A DNA stretch of 64,000 bases from Nissolia schottii (GCA_003254905.1 QANU01025917.1:276049-340048), one strand, 5' to 3'; counted from the stretch's first letter, positions 1 through 12,524 are shown. Translations and numbers: made by a program. The notes: generated from the sequence alone by a model not told the origin.

Positions 1-295
1 GAAGGTCGCAATAGCACCAATGGTACAAAAGATAGTAGAATTTCGTCTTACGTGATTTAGATATGTGAGAAGAAGACCATTAGAAGCCCAAGTAAGGAGA
101 TCAAATCAAGTGGCAGATAATTCATTAGCTAGAGATAGAGAAAAACGTAAAAAAAATTATAGAATAAACTATTAGAAAAGATTTAGAAATTAATGAGTTA
201 CATAAAAACATGACTCTTGATAGGCTATTATGACGTCGTTTGATCCATGTAGTTAACCCGGCGTAGTAAGATAAAGCTCTATTGTTGTTGTTGAT
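1..295 (+). mobile_element. RTE-type LINE 3' end (degenerate)
   Basis: Reading along the + strand gives broken pieces that resemble the C-terminal end of plant RTE-type LINE open reading frames: a basic RYVRRRPLEA-like stretch near 60-95 and an LIHVVNPA-like stretch near 238-262. The copy ends in a short TTG run (about 283-293), the usual 3' tail of this family. Only the last part of the element is in the window, and it carries many stops, so it is dead. The assignment rests on remembered family features. Confidence 0.6.
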
Positions 296-908
296 ATTTT
301 AACATTGTTAAACTATGTATTTTGGTATGTTGTGACTTTGTGTTATAATTGTTGTTTAATTTAGTTTAATTTTTCTAAAATTAATTTCAACAGCTTTCTT
401 AATGTTTACATATTTTTTTCAGTTAATTAAGAATTTTTACCTTTTTTTTCTTTTTATTATTTTAAATCATATTTTTCAAATATTTGTAGATACTTGGGGG
501 GAGATGGAAAATGGGGACGGGTAAATTTCTTTTGTAAGTAGTTGGGGAGCAGTGATGGAGGAAATTTCTCCTTGTGACGTGAAGTTGTGATAGGAGTATT
601 GCTAATCCTTATCCTAATAGACTGTTATCCCTAATAATGATTAACTGAAATAGAATAAAAAAAATTAAGAAATATATTTAAAAAAATTAATACCATACAC
701 AAGAAAGTCGGAGAATTTTTTAAGAGAAATTTGAATATATTAATGCCAAAAATCAGTGTTCATGTAGGAAATAAAAAATGGTTGATTAACTCATAAGTTA
801 AATTCCAAATTTTGGTTCTTTGAAATTATTTACCAGATTGTGGTGAATTTTTGCAACTCACAACTAGCTCATGCAATTTCACTTAAAAAAATTGAAAAAT
901 AGGCAACA
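296..908. other. AT-rich intergenic, no gene seen
   Basis: Strongly AT-rich sequence with long A and T runs. I see no coding frame, splice pattern or terminal repeat that can be supported. Confidence 0.6.
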
Positions 909-2060
909 TGAAACATCCTAACTAACTAATTATGCTTAAGTCGTAATTAATATTCGCAAGTTGTCACATTTTAGCTTTTGCTTACCTTTAGACTTAATTT
1001 TATAAAATACTTAATAGGAAAAAATGGAAAGCAACTCTTGAATCCAATGTATCAGCTTGGGTGTAATGGAAGCATCGACCATGTCCATGGCCGCAATCTC
1101 ACACATCGTCACGTAGGCCACGACCACAACGAGTACACCCTGAATGAAATCAATCCTGATGCTCCTAATGTCGCGAATTCCCAATCCTGCTATCCATGCC
1201 AACAACATTGAAATCTAGAACCAAATGCAAAGGGAATGAGAAAATGAATTTCCTCAGTGGGGATTCCTATGCATCATACTAAGTGCCATCGCATAAGGTT
1301 CTAAGTGTTCGGACCGTCTCTAAGTGAGAATACATCATAGTTCTTTAAAATTATTTATTTGAGCCTAATCCCGAACAGTTACATTTTACCTTAATCTTTC
1401 CTTTAACCTAACAATTCACATTTATAAAGAGGGTAATAGGCATAATCATGGAGTAGCACGCATAATCATAATAATAACATAAGATGAACATAATAATGAA
1501 TGTCATGCATGATGTGAGCTCAATCTGTGGTAGCGAATCACATAATATAATCTGACCCAATCAGTAAATAATTGAAGTGATTTTTCTCCTGTGTGTGCTT
1601 GGACCAACAACACACAACCCTCTAAACCAAACAAGGCATCAAGGTGACTCCCATCCAGCTAAGGCCAAGAGGATACGTTTCCCAAGAAAGGAAGCCCCAA
1701 TCACATCAATGACGGGCCTTTGTTCGATTGAGTGTGTTATTAAAGTCTTATGGAGTAGTTTCCTCAAAGAGGCCACCATTCCTTTCATTCATAACTTATA
1801 ACACACTTATGAAGAAATGATAATATAATCACATATATGCATATTCAACAGTTCATGATAGAAAATGATCAAGTGAACATAATAGATTACAAGCATATAC
1901 TTACAACAATAGTCAACATAATTGTAATTACAAACATAAATATCGATAGAACAGTCATAAACATATTTAGTCATAATAAGAGCATAAACAACCATTTTCA
2001 ACAGAACATAATTATAACAATAATTTGCACACAGTTATATATAATATGAATCATACTAAC
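909..2060. mobile_element. LTR-like repeat, family A copy 1 (fossil)
   Basis: The start (TGAAACATCC, then ACTAACTAATTATGCTTAAG) lines up with the starts at 28085 and 60231. A second shared landmark, a stretch of the form tgagaa..cagtgggg, lies near 1237-1265 here, near 28598-28625 in copy 2 and near 60735-60765 in copy 3. I infer diverged LTRs of one plant LTR retrotransposon family. The right end is not defined. No coding region accompanies it. Confidence 0.4.
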
Positions 2061-2106
2061 AATACTCCATGCCATAGATATGAATTCTTATAATCGAAAA
2101 TGTTTT

Positions 2107-2872
2107 GTGTACACCCAAATTGTATACACCCATACATACACCCTCAAATTATCCGCAATTAATGATTATTATATGTATAGCGTACAGTTTCTAAAATTAT
2201 AAACAACGTGCCCCCAATCTCGAACTCATTTCTGTCATCGTTTTTACTTATCGTCATCCTTTCATCCTCGTTCTATTATCTTTATCATCGTCATCCTCCT
2301 CATTTTCATTCCTCTATCATGTGAAAGTTGATTAAAATGGAATTAAGGTGATAAAATATTGGTTTTCTTGTAAAATGGATAAGATCTACCTTTAACAATT
2401 ATGGTTTACTTATTACAGATACTTGAGTGGACAATTACTTGTGAAATGTCATACCTGTGATCATAAGTGTGTAATGTTTGTGCATTATACCACATAAAGT
2501 TTGTGCACAGATGCTTATAAAGTTTGTGAATCAAAGAGTCTAATAAATTCTAGAATGTATGGTCCATGTAAAGGTTTGTGAACATAAGCGAGTAATGTTT
2601 GCGCATCCAAGAGTCTAATGAATTATGGGATGTATGGTCCATGTAAAGGTTTGTGCGCATAAGCGAATACTGTTTGTGCATTCTATTACATAATGTTTGT
2701 GCACAGATGCTTATAAAGTTTGTGCACGCAAATGAAAACTGAGAAACGCGAATCGTGTGTGCACGCATGTTTAAGTGCAGAGTGGTGATCCATGCATGAG
2801 TGAGTATTCGTAGTGGACCCAAACATCTTTTAATACGGGGTGTATATATGATATATGATATTTGGTGTACGT
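2107..2872. mobile_element. Possible TIR element, about 0.77 kb
   Basis: The left end (GTACACCCAAATTG, followed by ATACACCC) and the reverse complement of the right end (GTACACCAAATATC, followed by ATACACCCC) are similar, suggesting imperfect terminal inverted repeats of about 35 bp. The interior holds a tandem repeat and no convincing coding frame. No clear target duplication was found, so the class is open. Confidence 0.35.
2493..2730. repeat. 75-bp tandem repeat (2 copies) flanked by a 40-bp repeat
   Basis: A 75-bp unit starting AAGAGTCTAATRAATT occurs at 2534-2608 and again at 2609-2683 with a handful of differences. The pair is bracketed by a second repeat, at 2493-2533 and 2690-2730, both containing TTTGTGCACAGATGCTTATA. 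The order is A-B-B-A. It lies inside the possible TIR element and makes a repetitive but non-genic frame on the minus strand. Confidence 0.75.
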
Positions 2873-3039
2873 GTAGCAGGACTGTTCTTATAACGAACAT
2901 GAGATCCACAGAAAATGACTTTCTCACATGAACCAACTCAAACCAAGCATAATGAGATGTCGTCTCTTATCTTTACTCTTAAAAGAAGGTTTTGTCGTAC
3001 CCATGGAGGCTAGGGAAATACGTTATTTCACAATGTAGG

Positions 3040-3770
3040 GAAATACAATTTTTATGAAAAATCATGCGGCATTAGAGGCTTTCGTAAGGAAATTAATCCC
3101 TTGCCTGCAGTACCATTCTTGGGGTGTCACACTAACGACCTGCAACAAATGCATTCTAGGCTTCACCCACTAACCCAGGCATGACACGAGGAAGCCTACC
3201 TGCTAGTACCTTCGATATCACTTGGTAAATTTAGCCCACCATATTAATTGGGCAATAATCTTTAATTTAACTAGCACCATCAAATTTCAGAATCAACACT
3301 ACCCAAGTCATGTTCATATCAGCAAGCAACCTAGCTTTTTGTCACAAAAAAAATAAATAAAATTCCTCTACCATAGTACAAAGCTCACTCTCAATATCAG
3401 ACCATATTTTTCTAATAAAATTCAAATTAAAACCATCGATACCTGGTGATTAGGAAAGATCACATGCCAACACAACACACTTTATTTCTTCTTTAGTTAG
3501 TTGCACTTCTAATCCATCTGCTTCTTCAGTTGATATTTTATTGACCAAATCCTCAGGAAACATAGCACTATAAATTCGCTTTCCTCATACAGCGCCTTAT
3601 AAAAGTCTCGAATCTCCTTTATCAAGGCAGGATTTGGAAGGACGTTATCACCCACTTGCAATTTCATAATCAACTTTCTTCCTCTTCCGAACCGTTACAA
3701 AAGAATGAAAATATTGGCTAAGATTTGATTTTTGGATTATTTTTCTCCAATTTTCTTTTACATGTTAACT
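3040..3770 (-). mobile_element. L1-type LINE reverse transcriptase fragment
   Basis: Minus-strand translation gives, in order, pieces typical of plant L1 ORF2 reverse transcriptase: a PGIDGFNLNFIRKIW-like stretch (around 3440-3400), NMTWVVLILKF followed by KDYCPINMVG and then QVISKVLAGRLP (around 3320-3200), and NAFVAGR (around 3150). These match the family pattern of a K-RPISL-like block followed by a VLANRL-like block. Several in-frame stops and a length of only about 700 bp show an old truncated copy. Confidence 0.75.
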
Positions 3771-4551
3771 TTCATATGGGTTGTGATAGTTACATTGAGC
3801 CTATACCATACAAGACATAAATTGCAATCTCATTGATTTCTTCTTAGTTTGTTTCAAGTTTATAGAGAAACATCCTTATAATTTGATCCACTTTATTTAT
3901 TGCTCGTATTAAGTTTTAAATCAAGTCCTTGCATTGAATATTTTTATGTAATCAAGTCTCTAGATTAACACCTCGTTACAAAAAAATTTAAATTTTAATC
4001 TATTTTAATAGGTCATCACCCAATTTTGTAAGTTTGAATGTAAAAATTTGTTTAATATAAGAAAAAAATGTAAAATTTTATTTGGTCTAAAAAAATTGGT
4101 AATAGTGGGTTGCTCTGGGACTTTATTATATAATTTTATTCAATGTAAGGGCCTAATGAAAAACTTTTAAACTAGACCGATGTAATTGAAAAATCATTCA
4201 AACTATAGAGACCTACATGTAAATTAAACCAACTATAATTTTAACTTGAACTATCCAAAAAAAAAAAAAAATTGAATTCGTACAAGCGTAAAATGGGAAA
4301 AGAAAAACTAATGCTTTACACCAACCGCTACTCATACAAACCTTCCCATCTATAATTGAATAACACACATTAAAAGTCTCAGATTTCCTTTATCCACCGC
4401 AAATGGTAGGTCATTTAAACAAAATCTTCTTGTAAATTCATTGTAACTATACATTGCACACAAATTAATTGTGGATTATTATGTTATGTCTAAATACAAG
4501 CTACCAAAAATTTGCATTTAATATGGCTATATCTCAAAACATGCAATATCA

Positions 4552-4559
4552 TATATAAA
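4552..4559 (+). promoter_or_regulatory. TATA box of MADS gene 1
   Basis: TATATAAA lies 124 bp upstream of the start codon. The block just upstream (GGCTATATCTCAAAACAT) is nearly identical before MADS gene 4, where the matching TATA box is at 58476. The conservation in the paralogue supports a real core promoter. Confidence 0.7.
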
Positions 4560-4675
4560 TAACATAATAACTCGATCAAGAGAAAGCCACAGTAGAAATA
4601 AAGTTCTCTATTATTCTTTCTTGATTATTGTTTGTTTCTCTTTTCTGCTTGTTTTCTCTTTTTCAGATCATCACC

Positions 4676-5227
4676 ATGACTAGAAGTAAGGTGGAGCTCA
4701 GATACATAGTGAATGACGCAAAGAGGAAGGTGACACTCAAAAAAAGAAGAAGGGGTTTGATCAAGAAGGTTAATGAGATCAACATCCTTTGCGGGATAGA
4801 AGTTTGTGCTATTATCTACACTCCTAATGAACCTCAACCATTGGTTTGGCCATGCCCTTCTGAGGCTAGAAGGGTGATCTCGAAGTTTAGAGAATTGCCT
4901 GAATATGCACAGAACAAGAAGATGATGACTCAAGAGAGTTTCCTGAGAGAAAGGATCCAGAAGGTCCAAGAGAAGCTAAAGAAACAAAAGTATGACAACA
5001 GAAAAAAAGAGATGAGCAACCTTATGGTCCAGTGCCTGAGTGCTGGTGGCATCTTTGACAATTTCAGCCTAATTGATCTCAATGACCTCTCATGGGTGAT
5101 TGATCAAAACCTTAGGGAAATCAATAGGAAGATCAGCCAGAGCCAATGCCAACAAGGAACTGCATCATATGGAGCAGTAGCCACAAGAGAAGAGCAAGCA
5201 GCACAAGTTGAAGCCATCCAAAAGTAA
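4676..5227 (+). CDS. Type I (M-gamma) MADS-box protein, gene 1
   Basis: A predicted nuclear transcription factor of 183 residues encoded by one exon. The MADS domain covers residues 1-60: it opens MTRSKVELRYIVNDAKRK, followed by a basic KKRRRGLIKKV segment and LCGIEVCAIIY, the pattern of the M-gamma class (AGL80, PHERES1 and relatives). A charged, probably coiled-coil region with KKMMTQESFLRERIQK follows at about 80-125, then LIDLNDLSWVIDQNLREIN near 140-160. The ATG was chosen because residue 1 aligns with the domain start; an upstream in-frame ATG at 4628 would add 16 non-homologous residues. The protein lacks the C-terminal W-[FY]-M-D motif of genes 2 and 3. M-gamma proteins usually pair with M-alpha partners in the female gametophyte and endosperm; that role is inferred from the family. 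Confidence 0.9.
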   Translation: MTRSKVELRYIVNDAKRKVTLKKRRRGLIKKVNEINILCGIEVCAIIYTPNEPQPLVWPCPSEARRVISKFRELPEYAQNKKMMTQESFLRERIQKVQEKLKKQKYDNRKKEMSNLMVQCLSAGGIFDNFSLIDLNDLSWVIDQNLREINRKISQSQCQQGTASYGAVATREEQAAQVEAIQK

Positions 5228-5840
5228 CCTTGTGGGGATCATGAGGTGCATCTTTTGGGGATTCAGCTAATCTTCATCATGGCTATTATATTGGTTGCCT
5301 CGACCAACCCTTGAAAATTAATGTTGTTCTTAGTAGTATGTTTCATGAGTACTCTTTATAGTGTCAGTTCTCTAATGTCTTGTTTAATTTCATCTCTTTT
5401 ATCTTTCATGAATCTATGCTTAGGCGCAATAATATCATAGTCTAGTATTTAATTTCTCATACATGTTTGTTTTTTATTTGCACACCATTGTTGCTCAATG
5501 GTCATTTTGTTTTCATGTATAATGTATCATCATTGAAAAAATGTTAATGATAAGTGGAATAATAAAGAGGCACTATTTGGTTTTTAATGATTTGGTATTA
5601 GTATTCATCTTTGTTTTGTTTAGTTCTCATAAAAAATAATTTTATACATTTTAAATTTAATCATTTGAATACAATCATGACTAGGAAGTTATCCATTTTA
5701 CTAGAATATTGACATTTATCAAGAATAAAAATATTCATAGCTAGACGTAAGTTGTTTCTCGCTCCCTGTTCAAATTTTTCTCATAAACTTGGATAATATT
5801 AAAATAAGTAAGGTAGAAATCCTAAAAACTTTCTGATTGT

Positions 5841-7405
5841 ATATGATATTTGGGCTTATTATCTAAAATAAATAAACAGCAATTTAATTTGATTTTTTTA
5901 ATTTCGATTTGGGAGATAGAAGTTGTTCTTCTTGCGAGTTCTCAAATTTAGAGTGGTTGTCATGAGAATTGTTTGATTCGTTAGTTCACAACATGATAGA
6001 GAGCAACCATGAACTTCTTGGCGAGAAGGGGATGAGAAACGATGTTATATAATTGTGTATCATACACTAGTTAAATGTAAATAAATATTGAAGTGACATT
6101 GGCAAGAAGGAAATAAGAAGAATTAGGGGGAATCTAGAGAAGTGAGTTCAAGAAAATGTAATTGATATTCCTCAAACACCACATTCACAGTGTGGAAATT
6201 ATTGTTTAGATATTTTTTTTACAAGTTTGATTTCCTATAAATTGTCTCAAATATGGAAAAACCCACTTAAATTTTATAAACAAAGCATCTTTGGACGATT
6301 ACTACTTAAAACTTGGGTGCTAACACTTGTTCGCTTCTAACAGTTATTGAATCTGGGCCTCGATGCCCACTCTGAAATGCAATGTAAATGTTTCCTCCTT
6401 TTACTTTATTGGCCTTCCTTTATCATAACTTTCACGCATGTCAAAGGTGTCATGTAACTATCACCCTATCCTCTAGTGCCATACCATTGTAGTCTCTTAT
6501 GACCACCTATTGAGAAATTTCTTATTCTTCTAAGTCCAAGCACTTATGGTCCTATTAAAAGTATTTGATTGACTGTCACCCTCATATTGTTGATTCTTAT
6601 TCGACATTTCAAACTTAAATTTTAATTAAACACATCCTTTGCAACTCATACATTATTTGGATCATATACTTATGTAATTAACTATCTATTAAGGGGGTAA
6701 TAAAAAATATCCAGAAATAAATATCAAGTTTTTTTTTTTCTTCCTTGTGTTTATTTATGATCTTTTGTCCTTTCTGCACAGCTAAAGCCTATACCATATT
6801 TCAGAAGTGGCAGACACCAGTCTAGGATTGATTTTCATCACGAAAGGCTCTAGACTCCATATTTCTACATTTCTTGTAGTTATTTGGTATTCACATCATG
6901 GTGCATACCAAATAAAAAATTTATCCAACCTAAACCCAAACCAATCTTGCTTAATGTCATGACTAAAACTCATGTCATGAAAGATGCATATGAGACATTG
7001 GCCCCTAACAATCCTAACACCCATTTTTACTAAAAACAGGCATGACTTCCTTTGAAAACATTATTTTTATAAGATACAACATTCTCTTCCCAAAACATTT
7101 AAAACAATTTGTCATGCACTTGGGATCCGGGCATTATCATAATGCACCCAACAAGATAAAACACAAATGAAATATATGAAGTTTCCTACCAACATTCATA
7201 ATATTTACAAAACCTTTTTCACATGAAATAAAATTAAAAGACTCCAATGTGAAAGAAAGAATCTTGTTTGTGGACTAATGGAGCACTATTATGAGATCAA
7301 ATACGAACATATAAGTACGCACCGACACTTCTAGTTGATAGAGATAAGGAATGAGTCTAGCCGACTTAGTAAAGGATAGTATAACTATAAAAAAAAAAGT
7401 AGGTG
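5841..7405. other. Intergenic, no gene recognised
   Basis: AT-rich sequence with no supportable coding exon. A CACTA-like end in reverse (ATTTCTTGTAGT, about 6868-6879) is visible but lacks the terminal G and a partner. Confidence 0.5.
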
Positions 7406-7786
7406 GTTTCTCACATGTCCCATAGGATAAATACCATTCCTACTAAATTCGTCCATTTTCAACAATTTTTAGAACTAAATTGGTCAAATTTTATTATCAT
7501 TTTATGATCTAATATGACATATTGATGTTTTATATAATCTAATGTGATAAATTAATACTTTTCAATATAATATTTGTAGAGAGGTGCATCATAAGCTCAA
7601 ATGGTTTATAAATCTCTAAATCTCTTACAAGTAAAACTCTTTTAATGATTTGACTAATGAAAAGTTTGTTACAATTATATAGAACGTGAAATAATGACAA
7701 AATTTAATGAATTTAGTTTTAAAAATTATTGAAAATAGACAAATTTAATAAGAGGAGGTATTTACCTCATGGGGCATATGAGAAAC
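7406..7786. mobile_element. MITE with about 100-bp TIRs, copy 1
   Basis: The left end (GTTTCTCACATGTCCCATAG) and the reverse complement of the right end (GTTTCTCATATGCCCCATGA) start a pair of inverted repeats about 100 bp long, continuing through AATTTTTARAACTAAATT. There is no coding frame, and 381 bp is a typical MITE size. A diverged relative lies at 34076-34446. No target duplication is clear, so the superfamily is not assigned. Confidence 0.7.
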
Positions 7787-9069
7787 TAGCTAAAAGGTAT
7801 GGGGGAAATCTTAGCCAAAAAACCCAAGGATATAAATAGATGAAATAGAAATGCAGGTAATCATGTTGCTCTTTGCTTGAAAACCATTTTCAAATCATCA
7901 CTAATTCAAAAGGGCTAACCCTATTAAGAAAAATCAGAAGTTAGATCAAATGAGAAATTCAACTATGTCTACACATCAACAATATTCTCACAAAATATAA
8001 GTAGGAGTTGATCAGATTCAAGGCAACATGCATGATTATACTTAGGCGACTAATAAATAATATTGGTATACCTTAATTTACCATCACATTCAGTATTTTG
8101 GACCTATAAAAGGGTCAAATTAAACAATTTTAGGTTGAATAAATTTATGTACTAAATTGAGTCTTTTACATTGTTGTAGTAAATGGAGTATATCTTGCGT
8201 TCTAGGTGTTTGATTAATGTCACGATTTTTTGTAGAATAGCTAATTTAACGAGATACAATCGTTATGAAGACAATGAATGGGAATTCCATCATCATGGGG
8301 TCGTTTAGGCTATAAAATTAGAAACAAATATGTTGATGACCTTTGGACCATAACTCCTTCAATTTAATGACAACTTTCATGGGAGCCATGACAGAGCTCC
8401 ACGTCCAGTAAGCTTTAGGAGTAGACATGAATGAGTTTCTGATGCTCAAGTCGAAACTAGAATTGCTATGTTGGTATTGAATAATGGCATGCATGTGCAT
8501 TTCGGAGGTCTCTATTTATAGTTAAAGATTAGAGTTCCTTACGCAGTTGTGCAACCCTATTATCTTATGTAAGGATCTCAGAAATTTGTTTTTTTATTAT
8601 TATCTACCTCATATGAGAAAAAATTTAACTCACTAAGGAACTATTATCTAGTAACTACCTACATTGATTCATTGGAGCGTGAAGTTCTATCTCCGTAAAA
8701 CGTTTTTAGGCTCCTACGAAGTCCCCTTACCTTTGGCGGATCGATCTGAGCTCTAAGCCTCTAGAAATAGTTTAGTCCAGTACTAAATTTAAAAACAACA
8801 TATATCTAATAGTCTTGATAAGAGAAAAATGGTACCCTCCCTGATATGTAATTATGAAATTATGGGCATAATGTGAGAAAATCAAGGGGGCTATAAGGAT
8901 TTTCAATGCGTGTGTGAAAGGATTTTCGATATCATCACCAACAACCTTCAACTAAAAGTGTTGGTCTTAGTATATCAAATTAGTGTCATGTCAACATATA
9001 AGTTTGGCTATTACTTCTTCGCAATGTTATTTTTCTTTTCTTTATTCCACTCTTGTGCTCTCTTAGTGG
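7787..9069. other. Intergenic, possible LTR debris
   Basis: No gene is recognised. On the minus strand a TATA-like CTATAAATAGAGACC lies near 8507-8521 with moderately GC-richer sequence around 8300-8760, which could be a promoter or an LTR remnant. Neither a coding region nor matching ends were found. Confidence 0.4.
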
Positions 9070-9310
9070 CACTACAAGAAAATATTGTACTTTTAACAAT
9101 GTACTTCCTATTGTCATAAATAAGTGAGGAAAAAATGCCCTATTATTGACACTTATTTTTACCGTCAATGGAAATAGGTAATCATTACATGAGGATCGAA
9201 TTATGTCAATGTAGAGAGTTAGGGTTTCCAATGCCACACTCCATTTCAAAAGGGGTTACTCCATCTCCTTGATGCTACTAAACCCTAATCTCTCAATTCA
9301 CGACAAAAAA
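9070..9310 (+). mobile_element. CACTA (En/Spm) terminal fragment
   Basis: CACTACAAGAAAA at 9070-9082 matches the canonical terminal inverted repeat of plant CACTA transposons. No matching opposite end (TTTTCTTGTAGTG) is visible downstream, so this is a truncated end; the right limit is approximate. Confidence 0.5.
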
Positions 9311-10019
9311 AATTTATGTAAATGTAAATTAAAACACCTCTTACACTACTAATTAAATGATTAGTTGTGAATATTTTTTAGCATAAACTTGTACTGTTTA
9401 GAAATATGATCAAGATAAACTTTATATAGAGTTGAACATCTATCTTCAATGAACAAATTTTTGAGGTCGAATTAACAAAATTCACTGTAAAATTGAAAGC
9501 TTTTATCATATACATACATACATACATAGAGAGAGATCATACACAAGTGGACAAACTTGATTATTTTTGTTGCCCTCTTTTTGTTTTATATCTCATGTTC
9601 CCTCCAAAATATATATATATTATCTCATATACATGGGTTGTGTCTGTTTGAAATCTCACTAAATTTTAGTTAAAGTTTTGTTATATATTTGCACTCATAG
9701 AGCATATAATACATATCATATGTATAATATTTAGTTAAGTGTATTAACTATTTGCTTAGTTATGTACAAGTAATAGTTAGTTACTACTGTTGCTTCTGTT
9801 AGTTAGTTAGATGTAGGTTAGTATCCAATGGAACAGTACTTACTGTAAGTTCCATGGACTCAATCTCTTGTATATAATTTAGTAAGTTAACTCTAATACA
9901 TACAGTCAAATGGTTTATACCAATTCATCTCCATCGTATTATATATAGTATCAATTGCATAATTACTTCTGCATTTTCTTCTCATCCACTTGCTCAGCAA
10001 ACTCCTACTTCATATTCAA

Positions 10020-10700
10020 CCTTTGTTCGTGTGTTCGATCAGGTCTTGATCCACCACAGACGAAGACTCTTTCATCAATTTCTACCTTCACCTGTCTCAA
10101 CCTTTCAATGGTGAGAACTACGCTTCTTGGAGCATTAATTCCATGCATGCTATATATTTCCATCAAAAAAACAAGATTCCATTGGTTGATGGTTCCATAT
10201 ATAACTGAACCAAATTCTCTCCTCGACCCAGGCCAGCGCTAGCTGTATCACACATGGTTTACAGTAACGACATGGCAGTTTCTTGTACTTGTGGAGGAAT
10301 GCGCCTCCTATTGTTGATCACTTTTAGAAGGAATGTGTATTGCACTTTTTGTTTGGTTTGAATGATAAATATGCTTAATTTGATCAAGAGCCAAATCTTG
10401 ATATATTATGGAAACTATATATGCCTCTTAACTTACTAGTGGCTCAAGAAGAAAGAAACTATGCCTCTTATCAACAAATTAAGTCTACTTAATTACTAGT
10501 GGCTCAAGAAGAACACCAACAGATCAAGATTGGATTACAACAAGGAAATTCATATATATTCTCTGGCCCTTATTGTCAAGAATTATGATTCTAAAGATCA
10601 GAATAGTACAAGACTCAAGTAAAGTGCACTAATTGTGGAGTTTCTATTTACGCACAAAAATCTGTCGTGTTTTTGCTATTATCTTTTAATTTAGAGATTC
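10020..10700 (+). mobile_element. Ty1/copia gag fragment (fossil)
   Basis: Plus-strand translation in different frames recalls copia gag: a stretch related to the family's NYxxW..xMxxAL region around 10110-10180, a WLVDGS-like block at 10180-10200, an FLFGLNDKYA stretch at 10350-10380, and a possible cysteine-rich knuckle (CTNCG) near 10630. The copy is broken and old. A TATA-bearing stretch just upstream (about 9870) may be its LTR, but no pair of LTRs was found. Confidence 0.55.
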
Positions 10701-10712
10701 TATCTCTTGAGA

Positions 10713-11240
10713 CACTACAAGAAATGAGGCCTTTTGCGATGCCCATTCTACAACGGTTCTCTTCAATTTATGGTATGTGGGAACTTGTTGGTAGTTTGCG
10801 TGAACCTCTATAAGATGAATTTAATTTGCAGTGGTGTTGAAAAATTTTGCGGCGAATTAGCATTGCAAAAGTGTGCAATTAGTTTTGGCGTTCATGGAAG
10901 AATCTCTCCAACAATAATTTTTCACCAAAAACCCTTGCAAAAAATGTCCATCTCTCTGTCAAATCCTAATCTTTGTCCATTCATTCACTCATTCTCTCAC
11001 TCAATCCTAATCACCAACCCACCGCAAAACTACCACACTATTAATACTAATAAGTAACTGACAAACCCAAATTGTTGCGGTTCTAAACTGCTGCAAATTG
11101 GTAAAGAAATTTCAAGCAACAAATCGTGGCTATTTGAAACTGCCGCTAATAATTTAATGGTTTTCACAGTGGTTGTTCCAATAGTTGGTAGAAGCCCCCA
11201 CAAAATGTAACCACCGCAATTTGTCTTTTTTAATTTGGTG
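10713..11240 (+). mobile_element. Non-autonomous CACTA element fragment
   Basis: CACTACAAGAAAT at 10713-10725 is the plant CACTA terminal repeat. It is followed by subterminal repeats of the GCGGC/TTGCGG type in both orientations (for example near 10850, 11075 and 11210), as in this superfamily. No transposase frame is present and the opposite terminus was not found, so it is truncated or internally deleted. Confidence 0.65.
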
Positions 11241-12524
11241 CCGTGAGAACTCTCATGAGTAGCTTTTCAGAACAAACTTGTGCTCTCTAAAATTTAATAT
11301 AACCTCAAATTTTAATGATCATTAAACTATTTAATGTTTATGTTCGTTATAATCATTTAACATATAAAAAATAAAATTATAATATATTTATCAAACACTA
11401 ATCTTTTAGCTTCAGTTTATTGATCAAGTAATTTACATTTTTGTTATCACTACAGAGAAGCAAATTTTAAAATGCTAATAAAAGCTCAATAGCTCTAAAG
11501 AAAAATCACACCTTCACCGAATCAAGCCTAAATCATCAGTCCCAGTTTAGGTTTCGGGTGTTTGATAGGCTCAAAAGCATTGTGTTAATCATTTCCCTTT
11601 TCGTGCATATCAAGTTGTAACCAAAAATTATCATATTTGGAAGGGAGACATTTATTGCTGATCAATATAGAAATTCTTTATTGGATCGTTAGGGATGATC
11701 TACACACTTTAGTTCGTAAAGGCTAGTATTTCTGTATAGTGCATGGATTAAGAATATTGGCTATGGTACTGATCACCAAGTGTTGAGTGTAAGTGTAACA
11801 TGCAATATATATTTTCATTGAACAATTTTGGGATAAAGTAAGCAAACACTATACACAATAATAACAGTATTTTTTTAGTTGGGTCGATTAATTAGTAGAT
11901 AGATAAAAAGACATTATTAAGCTGTATTGCTAATTATGTAGGTTGGCTAATTTATTTCCAAGTCTACATTTGAAAAGATGAAGAGATAGAGAACGACATA
12001 GAATAAAATGGTTATATATGCTTAAATAAAATGTGATTGAAAATAATTTAAAACCAGGGAATAGAATGACAAGGGAATGACCATCTCTTGCCACTCAGCC
12101 CTCATTTGGTTATCCAAACTAGAAGGTGGACGAGTGACCAGCTATATTTTCATTTTTCTTTTCTCTTTAAACTTGGGTAGCATTGGGTTGATATGCTATG
12201 ACTGTGATGGAAATGACCGAGATAGTGGTATAATAGAGGTATGTTTTTCTTGATCTTCATTTTTAAAAATATAAAAATTAGTTTAAAAATTGTTTTAAGA
12301 CAAAGACAATTTTAAGTTTTTTTTTGTCTCATTCCTGTACTTAAAACATATTTATGTCCTAATGTTACAAAAAAGAAAAAAGAAAAAAAACCCAAACTGC
12401 AACTGCTGCTAAAATACAAAACAGAAGCCACACAACCCTAAATCTCATGCGTAGCTTAAATCATTTGTAAAACCAAGCAAATAAAGAGGGAAAAAAACGT
12501 ACATGCATGGAGAAAAGAGAAAGC
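11241..12524. other. Intergenic, 3' side of the nsLTP pseudogene
   Basis: AT-rich, with no supportable exon or element end. A second exon of the lipid transfer gene, if one existed, would lie here. Confidence 0.5.

Larger units (their letters stand above)
4095..5840 (+). repeat. Duplicated block, copy 1 (contains MADS gene 1)
   Basis: This stretch aligns along its length, in the same orientation, with 58007-59780. Shared sequence begins at TTGGTAATAGTGGGTTGCTC and runs through the promoter, the coding region and about 600 bp of 3' flank, ending near TAGAAATCCT. The copies differ by substitutions and small indels. I see no TE ends at the borders, so an ordinary segmental duplication of a gene with its regulatory DNA is the simplest reading. 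Confidence 0.85.

Noticed and set aside
1577-1801. 74-codon + strand frame
   Set aside because: No recognisable domain, and the region looks like an LTR-type repeat.
2493-2730. CRISPR-like array
   Set aside because: Repeat units are adjacent without unique spacers, and the genome is a plant's.
2550-2936. Minus-strand frame of 128 codons with an internal peptide repeat
   Set aside because: The repeat is just the translation of the 75-bp tandem DNA repeat; no family resemblance and no gene context.
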